Positions 38,377 through 47,069 of a stretch of 64,000 nucleotides of DNA are shown piece by piece; position 1 is the stretch's first letter; every line of letters starts with the position of its first letter. A program made the translations under genes and the position numbers. Below the pieces are notes generated by a model that ran no database searches, was not told the origin of the DNA, and saw only the letters and a program-made list of their open reading frames with translations. The DNA is from Xanthomonas vesicatoria ATCC 35937 (lineage in GTDB: Bacteria > Pseudomonadota > Gammaproteobacteria > Xanthomonadales > Xanthomonadaceae), in assembly GCF_001908725.1 (NCBI RefSeq), contig NZ_CP018725.1:1364001-1428000 (forward strand). Direction: 5' to 3'.

Positions 38377-38707
38377 GCGCTACGCGAGACTCGGTCCAAA
38401 TCGAGGTTCTGGCAGGAGGGGCCAGCAACTGTTCGGTACTGAAGAACGGCGCTTCCCTCGCCTGTTACCCCAGATTCGCGAGTGGCGCGTCATCTGACGT
38501 TCGACTCGCCGATGTCGCATTCGCTTTACCGCTTCACCACACGGGGGACACCTCCTCTACCACGCGAATCGACGCCACCTGCTGCCATTGCGGAGCCAAG
38601 GAGTGCGATCACCGCGACGGTCAGGGCGTGTTGTTTTGCCGGCCACGCCGAGCACGTGACGCCTTTGAAGGCGGCGCGCTCACAGCACTAACCAACGAGG
38701 TTTAGCC

Positions 38708-41386
38708 ATGCACAGCCGCACCACGACGTTAGCACTCTGTATCACCGCCGCTCTGTACTGCTCCGGCTCTGCAATGGCTGCCGGACAAGAACAACAAGCC
38801 CCGGCCGGCACCACGCCGTCGGCCACCACCGAGTTGGATACCATCACCGTCACCGGCTACCGCGCGTCGCTGGAGAAGAGCCAGGCGGTCAAGCGCTCGG
38901 CCAACTCCATCGTCGATGCAATCAGCGCCGAAGACATCGGCAAGTTCCCGGACATCAATGCAGCCGAATCGCTGTCGCATTTGCCGGGCATCAGCGTCGA
39001 CCGCCAGTTCGGCGAAGGCGAAAAGGTCAGCATCAACGGTACCGACCCCGCGTTGAACCGCGTACTGCTCAACGGCCAGACCATCGCCTCGGGCGACTGG
39101 GGCGGCAACCCGACCGACACCAGCGGCCGTACCTTCAACTACACGCTGCTGTCGCCGGAAATCATCGGCCTGATGGAGGTCTACAAGACCCCCGAGGCGC
39201 GCATCGACGAAGGCTCGATCGGCGGTACCGTGATCGTGCACACCCGCAAGCCGCTGGACCTGCCCAAGAACACCGTCCGTGGCTCGGTCGGCTACAACTA
39301 CAACGATCGTTCGGAAGAAGGCAATCCGCGCGGCTCGGCGCTGTGGAGCTGGAAGAACGACGACGAAACCTTCGGTGCGTTGATCTCCGCCACCCACGAC
39401 AAGCAGGATCTGGCGCGCGCCGGTATCGAATACTTTGGCTACACCACCGGCGCAGGCATTCCGCCGACAGCCACCATCACCGGCGACGGCAGCGATGTGG
39501 CCACCGCCCGCGTGCCGGCCGGCATCAGCAGCGCGTTCTTCCAGCAGACCCGCGAGCGCAGCGGCCTGCAGGGTGCCTTGCAGTGGAAGCCTGACGAGCA
39601 GAACGAGTTCAACCTCACCGGCATCTACATCAAGGGTAAATACAACAACTTCAGCCAGGCGCGCTATGTGTGCCCGGCCTGTAACGATGACCGCCAGAAG
39701 ATCACCCAGGCCAATGTGCAGAACGGCGTGGTGACCTCGGCCACGGTATCGGACAACACCCGTGGCGGCGTCAACGATCAGCCATACGCGCAACTGGATG
39801 CGAACTACCGCGACAGCACCGTCACCACCAAGAGCCTGAACTTGCGCCACGACTGGTCGGGCGAAAAGTGGGTGTTCACCACCCAGGTCGGAGACACCCA
39901 GGCGACCGGCGGCAAAAACCCCGAATACCTGATGAAGTTCCTGATGCAGGATGGTGGCTATAACTACGCCTTCGACGGCTCGCACACCGCGGTAAACTAC
40001 GATAACGGCGGTGCGTCTAACTGGACACTGCCGGGCAATGCCGCTGGTCTGCCGGCAGGCTCAACTGCAAACGGCGTGATGCAGGCGGGCGGCATTTACT
40101 ACCAAAAAAGCAAGGACGAAGAAAAATACTTCCAGTGGGACGCGGCGCGTGATCTGACCTGGGGCCCGTTCAACAAACTGCAGTTCGGCTACAAGTACAT
40201 CAACCACAACAACGGCGTGGATGCGCGTGGCAACCGCATCAATACTACCGACCCGATCTCGCTGAGCCAGTTCAACCCCGGCACCACGCCGAGCAGCCTG
40301 TATGACGGCCTGGGCGCCAGCGGCGATCTGACGACGTGGCCAACGGCCGATCTAGGTGCTGTGCGTCGTTATCTCCTCTCGCAGCCGCAAGGTCCCTATA
40401 CCACCGATTTCGGCGGCTCGTTCGACGTTAAAGAAATTACCCAGAACGTCTACACGCAGCTGAACTTCGAGTCGGGCCAATGGCGCGGTAACGTGGGCGT
40501 GCGTCTGCTCGATACGACCGACAAGTCCGAGTATTGGCAGAGCCAAGATAACAACGTCACTTTTTCGCGTGTCGCGGAAACGCACGATTACCGCAAAGCG
40601 CTGCCGAGCTTCAATATCGCCTACGACGTGACCGACGATGCCGTGCTGCGCTTCTCGGCCGCCAAGGTCATGGCACGTCCGCGTTACGCCGATCTGGCGG
40701 GGTCGTTCACCGTCAACAGTGGCAACGGCAACCTGACCGCCAGCGGCGGCAATCCGGACTTGAAGCCTTACGAGTCCACCAACTACGACCTGGCGGCCGA
40801 GTGGTATTTCGCACCGTCGAGCATGTTGTCTGGCGAGGTGTTCTACCGCGACATCAGCTCCTACATCGTGAGCACAACTGTCAACGAGTTCCGGCCGGCA
40901 GATCGCCGTGGGAATGAGGCAGGCGATTATCAGGTCACCACCCCAACAAACGCCTCCGACGCCAAGGTCAAGGGTGCATCGATCAACTACCAGCAGACGT
41001 TCGGCCTGGGCTTCGGGTTGCAGGCGAACTACACGTTTGCCAAATCCGATGCCAGCACCGGCTTGAACCTGCCCTACCTGTCGCGCGATACCTACAACGT
41101 GATCCCGTACTGGGAACATGGCGATTGGACCGTGCGTGTGAATTACAGCTACCGCTCGAAGTACTTCACCCAGATCGGTCGTCTGGAATCGCGTGACTTT
41201 GCAGATGCCTACAAGCAGCTGGATCTGAACGCGTCGTACCAGATCACCGACTACATGGGCATCACCTTCGGCGCGACCAACCTGCTGGATTCCACCTACC
41301 GGGTCTTCAGCAACACGCGCGATACCCCCACGGCGTTCTACAAGAACGGCCGCGGCTACCAGGCCCAGCTGAACTTCAAGTTCTGA
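38708..41386 (+). CDS. TonB-dependent receptor of the N-glycan locus
   Basis: 892 residues. Signal peptide to about 25 (SGSAMAAGQEQ), TonB-box region TITVTGYRASL, then the plug IVDAISAEDIGKFPDINAAESLSHLPGISVDRQFGEGEKVSINGTDPALNRVLLNGQTIASGDWGG typical of the Xanthomonas-Caulobacter carbohydrate receptor group, and a barrel ending in YQAQLNFKF. It should import glycan fragments released outside the cell into the periplasm for the downstream hydrolases. GAGG precedes the start. A strong terminator follows, so nixE needs its own promoter or read-through. A NagR-type box controls its promoter region. Confidence 0.92.
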   Translation: MHSRTTTLALCITAALYCSGSAMAAGQEQQAPAGTTPSATTELDTITVTGYRASLEKSQAVKRSANSIVDAISAEDIGKFPDINAAESLSHLPGISVDRQFGEGEKVSINGTDPALNRVLLNGQTIASGDWGGNPTDTSGRTFNYTLLSPEIIGLMEVYKTPEARIDEGSIGGTVIVHTRKPLDLPKNTVRGSVGYNYNDRSEEGNPRGSALWSWKNDDETFGALISATHDKQDLARAGIEYFGYTTGAGIPPTATITGDGSDVATARVPAGISSAFFQQTRERSGLQGALQWKPDEQNEFNLTGIYIKGKYNNFSQARYVCPACNDDRQKITQANVQNGVVTSATVSDNTRGGVNDQPYAQLDANYRDSTVTTKSLNLRHDWSGEKWVFTTQVGDTQATGGKNPEYLMKFLMQDGGYNYAFDGSHTAVNYDNGGASNWTLPGNAAGLPAGSTANGVMQAGGIYYQKSKDEEKYFQWDAARDLTWGPFNKLQFGYKYINHNNGVDARGNRINTTDPISLSQFNPGTTPSSLYDGLGASGDLTTWPTADLGAVRRYLLSQPQGPYTTDFGGSFDVKEITQNVYTQLNFESGQWRGNVGVRLLDTTDKSEYWQSQDNNVTFSRVAETHDYRKALPSFNIAYDVTDDAVLRFSAAKVMARPRYADLAGSFTVNSGNGNLTASGGNPDLKPYESTNYDLAAEWYFAPSSMLSGEVFYRDISSYIVSTTVNEFRPADRRGNEAGDYQVTTPTNASDAKVKGASINYQQTFGLGFGLQANYTFAKSDASTGLNLPYLSRDTYNVIPYWEHGDWTVRVNYSYRSKYFTQIGRLESRDFADAYKQLDLNASYQITDYMGITFGATNLLDSTYRVFSNTRDTPTAFYKNGRGYQAQLNFKF

Positions 41387-41396
41387 TGTAGCAACG

Positions 41397-41432
41397 GCGC
41401 GCCACCGACCCTCCACGGTGGCGCGCTTTTTT
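41397..41432 (+). terminator. Strong terminator after the receptor gene
   Basis: GCGCGCCACCG and CGGTGGCGCGC form an 11-bp perfect stem with an 8-nt loop, followed by TTTTTT. Confidence 0.9.
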
Positions 41433-41594
41433 GTGAGCTGTGCGTTGCATGCGGCGCACAGCTCGATGTTGTAACAAGGAGTGGTACTGGCCACGCCCCT
41501 TCGCGGTTGAGGGAGCATGGCCAGGCCCGCTTTTGCCATCCACGCACGGTTGCAGCATCGCCGGTGCGTCTTGCTCAACAGGAGTGCAGTTCCC

Positions 41595-43277
41595 ATGACG
41601 ACCGATAGCCGCGTGTTTGCGGCTCCATCCCGCCGCCACGCCGGAGCTGCACCCAGAACGCGAATGCTCGCGCTCGGTCTGCTGCTCGTATTGCCTGCCG
41701 CCACGCTCAGCGCGCAATCACCGACCGCGGCAACCGCCACCACGCTCAGCCCCGAGGTCATCGACCAGCAGTGGCTGGATGCCACCGCCAAGTACGCGCC
41801 CGAACGCGAGCGCCTGGTGCGCGAAGCTGAAGCCGGCGCACGCAAGGGTCCGTTCCGCCCCGACTGGGCAGCGCTGAAGGCGTATCAATCGCCGGCGTGG
41901 TACGACAACGCCAAGTTCGGCATCTTCATCCATTGGGGCGTGTTCTCGGTGCCGGCGTTCGGCAGCGAGTGGTATTCGCGCAACATGTATCTGCAAGGCT
42001 CCAAGGAATTCGCCCATCACGTGGCGACCTATGGCCCGCAGGCGACCAGCGGTTACAAGGATCTGATTCCCAAGTTCACCGCGCCCAAGTTCGACCCCAA
42101 GGGGTGGGCCAAGCTGTTCCGTGAGTCCGGCGCGCGCTATGTGGTGCCGGTGGCCGAACACCACGACGGGTTTGCGCTGTACGACTCCAAGCTGTCGGAC
42201 TGGACCGCGATGAAGATGGGGCCCAAGCGCGACCTGCTGGGCGAGCTGTCCACCGCCATCCGCGCGCAGGGGCTGCACTTCGGCCTGTCATCGCATCGCG
42301 CAGAGCACAACTGGTTCTTCGATGGCGGGCGCAGCTTCGACTCTGACGTCAACGACCCACGCTATGCGGCGCTGTACGGCCCGGCGCAGGTGCGCCTGCC
42401 GGGCAAGGACGACGCCGACGTGGCCAACGACTGGACGCCGGTATCGCAGGCATGGCTGGACGACTGGCTGGCGCGCACCACCGAGTTGATCGACACCTAT
42501 CAACCGGATCTGATCTATTTCGACTGGTGGATTGCGCACCCAACGTTCCGGCGCAGCCTGCCGACGATGCTGGCGTATTACTACAACCAGGGCGCGGCGC
42601 GCACCGAAGCCGACCGCGGCGTGGTGGTGAACTACAAGCTGGGCGCCTTCCCCGAAGGCGCCGGCACGCTGGATATCGAGCGCGGCCAGCTGACCGGTAT
42701 CCATCCCACGCATTGGCAGACCGATACCTCGGTGAGCAATGCCTCGTGGGGTTACATCGAAAACGACACCTACAAGTCGCCCACCTTCATCATCCACATG
42801 CTGGCCGACGTGGTGGCCAAGAACGGCAACCTGATGCTCAACATCGGCCCGCGTGCCGACGGCTCGATCCCCGACACCGAGCGCGGCATCCTGCTGGCGA
42901 TCGGCAAGTGGCTCAAGACCAATGGTGGCGCGATCTACGACAGCACGCCGTGGCGCGTGTATGGCGAAGGCCCGACCGAAGTGGTGGGCGGTACCTTCCA
43001 GGACGTCAAGACCAAACCGTACACGGCAGAAGATTTCCGCTTCACCACCCGCGACGGCGCGTTGTACGCGATCGAGCTCGGTTGGCCGACCGATGGCGAA
43101 GCGGTGATCCGCTCGCTCACCCCGGCCGATGGCGTGCGCGGCGTGACCTTGCTGGCCAACGGCAAGAAGATTCCCTTCGAACAACGCGCCGATGGCCTGC
43201 ATCTGCGGCTGCCGGTCAAGCCAATTGGCGAAAGCGCCTACGTGTTCCGCATCGACCTTTCTTCCCCCACTCCCTGA
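41595..43277 (+). CDS. nixE: GH29 alpha-L-fucosidase, first enzyme of the nix cluster
   Basis: 560 residues. Signal peptide about 1-41 (RMLALGLLLVLPAATLSAQS). The GH29 fold is shown by AKFGIFIHWGVFSVPAFGSEWYSRNM, RYVVPVAEHHDGFALYDSKLSDWTA, the probable nucleophile D310 in LIYFDWW and NLMLNIGPRADGSIP. It should remove core or antenna fucose from plant N-glycans. ATG 41595 follows AGGAG. By gene order it corresponds to nixE of X. campestris; it ends only 3 bp before the next gene. Probably periplasmic. Confidence 0.87.
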   Translation: MTTDSRVFAAPSRRHAGAAPRTRMLALGLLLVLPAATLSAQSPTAATATTLSPEVIDQQWLDATAKYAPERERLVREAEAGARKGPFRPDWAALKAYQSPAWYDNAKFGIFIHWGVFSVPAFGSEWYSRNMYLQGSKEFAHHVATYGPQATSGYKDLIPKFTAPKFDPKGWAKLFRESGARYVVPVAEHHDGFALYDSKLSDWTAMKMGPKRDLLGELSTAIRAQGLHFGLSSHRAEHNWFFDGGRSFDSDVNDPRYAALYGPAQVRLPGKDDADVANDWTPVSQAWLDDWLARTTELIDTYQPDLIYFDWWIAHPTFRRSLPTMLAYYYNQGAARTEADRGVVVNYKLGAFPEGAGTLDIERGQLTGIHPTHWQTDTSVSNASWGYIENDTYKSPTFIIHMLADVVAKNGNLMLNIGPRADGSIPDTERGILLAIGKWLKTNGGAIYDSTPWRVYGEGPTEVVGGTFQDVKTKPYTAEDFRFTTRDGALYAIELGWPTDGEAVIRSLTPADGVRGVTLLANGKKIPFEQRADGLHLRLPVKPIGESAYVFRIDLSSPTP

Positions 43278-43280
43278 CGG

Positions 43281-44348
43281 ATGTTGTCTTTCATGAGTAA
43301 GCGATTGACCTGGATGTTGCTTGCGCTGGCACTGACCTGCGCCCCGGCTTTGGCCAAAAACCCGACGGCGTTGTTCTATCTGATGAACACGCAGAAATCG
43401 ACCAACTCGTTCATTGCCAACGTCGACAAGATCGATGTGGTGGTGCCGACGTGGTACGGCGTGGATCAGAACGGCCTGGTCAACGGCACGCCCAATACGT
43501 ACCTGTACGACATCGCCAAGCAGAAGAAGCTGCGGGTGATGCCGATCCTGTCGATGACCACCGGGCGCGACGGCTTCCACAAGCTGATGCACGACGAAGC
43601 GGCCAAGAAGCGCATGATCGAATCGCTGCTGATCCACGGCAAGCAGCACAAGTACTACGGCTTCCAGTTCGACTTCGAGAACATCGCCTGGACCGATCGC
43701 GACGCCTACACCTTGATGGTCAAGCAGACCGCCGATGCGCTGCACAAGGCCGGTTTCAAGATGTCGGTGGCGGTGGTGCCCAATGCACCGGGCCATGCCG
43801 AAGGCGGCCAGTTCTCCAAGTGGATGTGGGAATACTGGCGCGGCGCGTATGACCTGAAGGCGCTGGGCCAGGCCGCGGACCTGGTCAGCATCATGACCTA
43901 CGACCAGCACACCCGCTGGACCACACCGGGCCCGGTGGACGGCATGGTGTGGATGAAGAAGCACCTGGATTACGCGATCACCCAGGTGCCCAAAGAAAAG
44001 TTGTCGCTGGGCATTGCCACCTACGGCTACCGCTGGTACACCGGCAACCCGGTGAAGGAAGACGGCACCGAAGCGTCGAACATTTCCGCGACATATATCG
44101 ATGCTGACGAATCCTTCCCGCTGGCGATCGAACAGAACGCCACCGTGCAGTGGGATCCGGTGGAGCAGGAATCGTGGTTCTACTTCTACCGCGACGATAT
44201 GCGTGAGTGGGTGTTCCGCCCGGACGCACGCAGCTTCAAGGCACGTTACGACATGGCCAAGCAGTACGGCCTGGAAGGCTTCAGCTGCTGGGTGCTGGGT
44301 GCGGAAGATCCGAAGGTATGGGACGAGCTGCCGACTGCACAGCGCTGA
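43281..44348 (+). CDS. nixF: GH18-family endo-beta-N-acetylglucosaminidase-like protein
   Basis: 355 residues with a signal peptide (MSKRLTWMLLALALTCAPALA). The GH18 catalytic motif is present as GFQFDFE (127-133, acid E133), with the supporting MTYDQH and a late GFSCWVLGAED. This is the di-N-acetylchitobiase or endoglucosaminidase type rather than a chitin-binding chitinase; no accessory domain is present. It should cut between the two core GlcNAc residues. The start could be ATG 43281 or ATG 43293. It is directly behind nixE. Confidence 0.82.
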   Translation: MLSFMSKRLTWMLLALALTCAPALAKNPTALFYLMNTQKSTNSFIANVDKIDVVVPTWYGVDQNGLVNGTPNTYLYDIAKQKKLRVMPILSMTTGRDGFHKLMHDEAAKKRMIESLLIHGKQHKYYGFQFDFENIAWTDRDAYTLMVKQTADALHKAGFKMSVAVVPNAPGHAEGGQFSKWMWEYWRGAYDLKALGQAADLVSIMTYDQHTRWTTPGPVDGMVWMKKHLDYAITQVPKEKLSLGIATYGYRWYTGNPVKEDGTEASNISATYIDADESFPLAIEQNATVQWDPVEQESWFYFYRDDMREWVFRPDARSFKARYDMAKQYGLEGFSCWVLGAEDPKVWDELPTAQR

Positions 44349-44618
44349 TCTAACTATTGCAGGCCTGGCGCGCGCCGATGAAGCGTGCGCCAGTGCCTGT
44401 GTGCGTTGCGGCGGCTTTGCTACTGTGCGTGGCTGCCGCGCATCGCCATCGTCGGCATGACCGGGCGATGGTCTTGATGCGATATGGTGTTGCTCCACTT
44501 GGCTGCGCGCATGCAACCGCGCAGCGACACGCTCTCCGCCACCTCGGGATGTGATTGTATGATCTCCAACACCAGCCCTACCCCACGCATGTTGTTGTCG
44601 AGGGCGCTGCTGTTGGAC

Positions 44619-47048
44619 ATGCCGTTATCCGGCAAGCGGCTATCGATGCGGTTACCGTCGCGATTGCTTGCACTGTCGTTGACCGCACTGGTGCTCACCG
44701 GCTGCGGCAAACGCGAGTCAGGCACAACACCGGCGGCCGTCAATGCAGGCGCGACTGCACACACCGCTTCTGCAATTGCGCCGCTGCCGCTCATTCCTGC
44801 ACCGGTGGAGGCCAAACGTCATGCCGGCAATTTTACCGTCGGCACCGGCACGGTGATTTCGATCGTGGCAGGCGACGCCGATGCGCGGCGCAGTGCCGAG
44901 TATCTTGCCGGCCTGCTCAAGCGCACGCGCGGGCTTGCCTTGGAAGTGCGTGCAGAAACCACGCCCTCGCCGGCCAGCATCCGCCTGGAACGCAGTGCGC
45001 AGGCACCGGTAACGCAGAAAGAAGGCTATCGCCTGGACGTGGATTCCACCGGCATCCGCATCGACGCACGCGATGGCGCCGGCCTGTTCTATGGCGCGAT
45101 CAGCGCCTGGCAATTGATGACCCCGGATGCGCGCAAGGGCGCGGTGGCGGTGCCCGGCGTGAGTATTCGTGACTGGCCGCGCTTTGGCTGGCGCGGTCAG
45201 CATCTGGACGTGGCCCGCCACTTCCATGACGTGGATACCGTCAAGCACGTGCTCGATGCGATGGCCGTGCACAAGCTCAATGTATTGCACTGGCATCTCA
45301 CCGATGACCAGGGCTGGCGCATCGAGATCAAGCGTTACCCCAACCTCACCGAGGTCGGTGCCTGGCGCACGCCGCCGGGTGCCGGCAGACACGGCACGCC
45401 GGAGCGTTCCGGCGGCTTTTATACGCAAGAGCAGATCAGCGAGATCGTCGCGTATGCGGCGCGCCTGCATATCACCGTATTGCCCGAGCTGGACATGCCC
45501 GGCCATGCGCAGGCGGCCGTTGCCGCCTATCCGGAAGAGGTGGGCGTGCCCGGCGTGCGCACACAGGTGGGCGTGGACTGGGGCGTCAACCCGTACCTGT
45601 TCAACACCAGCGAACGCAGCCTGACCTTCATCACCAATGTGCTGGACGAAGTGCTGACATTGTTTCCTTCAACGTACATCCACATCGGTGGCGATGAGGC
45701 GGTCAAGGATCAATGGGAAGCCTCGCCTGCAGTGCGCGCGCAGATGCGCAAGCTGGGCGTCAAGGATGCCCATGCCATGCAAGGCTGGTTCAATGAACAA
45801 CTGGCGCAGTATCTGACCGCGCACAGCCGGCGCATGATCGGCTGGGACGAGATTCTCGAAGGCGGCGTGCCGGCCAGTGCGTCGGTGATGTCGTGGCGAG
45901 GCGTCGAAGGCGCGGTCACTGCTGCAAAGCAAGGCCACGATGTGGTGCTGGCACCGGGCGACTGGCTGTATCTGGACAACCTGCAGACCACGCGCAGCGA
46001 CGAGCCCAACGGTCGCCTGACGGTGTTGCCGTTGTCCAAGGTCTACGCGTTCGACCCGGTACCGGCCGAGCTCAGCGCCGATCAGGCCAGGCATGTGCTT
46101 GGCGCACAGGGTGCGTTGTGGTCCGAATACATCCCCTCGCGCTGGCACGTGGATCACGCGCTGTTCCCGCGGTTGTCTGCGGTGGCGGAAGTGACCTGGT
46201 CGCCGCCACCTGCACGCGACTGGAAAAACTTTCTGGCGCGGTTGCCGGCGCAATTGCAGCGCTACAAGGCACTGGACATCGCCTACAGCGATGGCGCATT
46301 TGCAGCCGATATCGCGTTGGAAAACGGCCCCAACCCGGTACTGGCCGGCAGCCCGGCCAAGGTGGTGTTGGGCACGCAGACCGGCGCAGGCGCACTGCAT
46401 TACACCGTGGACGGCAGCGACCCCACTCCCGCATCGCCGCGCTTTGAGGCGCCGTTTACGATCACCCTGCCGACCACGGTCAAGGCCACCGCATTCACCG
46501 CCGACGGCGTGCCGTTGGCCGCCACGCGCAGCCGCACCTTCGACCGCGCCTCGCTGTTGCGCATGGACACGCAAGGCCTGCGCGATTGCGTGGCACAGGG
46601 CGCGCTTGGCCTGCGCCTGCCGTTGCTGCCGGAAATGACAGGCGCCGACACGCCGGTCTACAACGTCGATCTGTTCCACGCCTGCCGGCTGTATCCGCAG
46701 GCACGACTGGATGACATTGGGGCGATCCGCATCGAGGCCGCGCGCCTGCCCAACAACTTCGGCCTGGCGCACGAGCAGCCCAAGGTAGTGCAGTACCCGG
46801 CCAAGACCCGCGGCGGCGAGCTGGAAGTGCGCCAGGGCTGCGACGGCGAACTGATCGCCAGCGTGCAATTGCCCAAGAGCGACACCCTGGGCGAACAATT
46901 CACCCTGGAAACGCCACTGCCCGCACGCACCGGCACCCACGATCTGTGCCTGCGCTTCACCGCGCCGATTCGCGGCCCGCTGTATGCCATCGGCGCTGTC
47001 CAACTGATTGAAACCACCGCGCAGGCGCCCCCCGCCGCCACGCGCTGA
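44619..47048 (+). CDS. nixG: GH20 beta-N-acetylhexosaminidase, lipoprotein
   Basis: About 809 residues. The lipobox LTGC (C29) after RLLALSLTALV makes it a lipoprotein. The GH20 catalytic pair D359-E360 is in YIHIGGDEAVKDQW, with LNVLHWHLTDDQGWRIEIKRYP and GQHLDVARHFH before it; a C-terminal FN3/CHB_HEX-like segment (GALHYTVDGSDPTPASPRF) follows. It should remove terminal GlcNAc from N-glycan antennae or released chitobiose. The start is uncertain: ATG 44559, 44619 and 44646 all keep the lipobox. A 270-bp gap before it holds no convincing gene. Confidence 0.86.
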   Translation: MPLSGKRLSMRLPSRLLALSLTALVLTGCGKRESGTTPAAVNAGATAHTASAIAPLPLIPAPVEAKRHAGNFTVGTGTVISIVAGDADARRSAEYLAGLLKRTRGLALEVRAETTPSPASIRLERSAQAPVTQKEGYRLDVDSTGIRIDARDGAGLFYGAISAWQLMTPDARKGAVAVPGVSIRDWPRFGWRGQHLDVARHFHDVDTVKHVLDAMAVHKLNVLHWHLTDDQGWRIEIKRYPNLTEVGAWRTPPGAGRHGTPERSGGFYTQEQISEIVAYAARLHITVLPELDMPGHAQAAVAAYPEEVGVPGVRTQVGVDWGVNPYLFNTSERSLTFITNVLDEVLTLFPSTYIHIGGDEAVKDQWEASPAVRAQMRKLGVKDAHAMQGWFNEQLAQYLTAHSRRMIGWDEILEGGVPASASVMSWRGVEGAVTAAKQGHDVVLAPGDWLYLDNLQTTRSDEPNGRLTVLPLSKVYAFDPVPAELSADQARHVLGAQGALWSEYIPSRWHVDHALFPRLSAVAEVTWSPPPARDWKNFLARLPAQLQRYKALDIAYSDGAFAADIALENGPNPVLAGSPAKVVLGTQTGAGALHYTVDGSDPTPASPRFEAPFTITLPTTVKATAFTADGVPLAATRSRTFDRASLLRMDTQGLRDCVAQGALGLRLPLLPEMTGADTPVYNVDLFHACRLYPQARLDDIGAIRIEAARLPNNFGLAHEQPKVVQYPAKTRGGELEVRQGCDGELIASVQLPKSDTLGEQFTLETPLPARTGTHDLCLRFTAPIRGPLYAIGAVQLIETTAQAPPAATR

Positions 47049-47069
47049 CCCATCCAAGGAGACTCACCC

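Larger units (their letters stand above)
38011..38707. promoter_or_regulatory. Divergent control region between glk and the receptor gene
   Basis: 697 bp without a convincing gene (two 60-70-codon ORFs have no good composition or ribosome site). It carries two LacI-type palindromes, one beside each gene. The receptor gene would have a leader of roughly 300 nt if transcription starts near the second palindrome. Confidence 0.6.

Noticed and set aside
38482..38691. 69-codon ORF upstream of the receptor gene
   Set aside because: Shadow-like composition within the leader and no ribosome site.
42288..44516. 742-codon open frame antisense to nixE and nixF
   Set aside because: His/Gln/Arg-rich shadow of two glycoside hydrolase genes with intact catalytic motifs; common in high-G+C DNA.
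44357..44554. Small ORF with a signal-peptide-like start between nixF and nixG
   Set aside because: After the hydrophobic segment the composition is His/Arg-rich and not protein-like; no good ribosome site.
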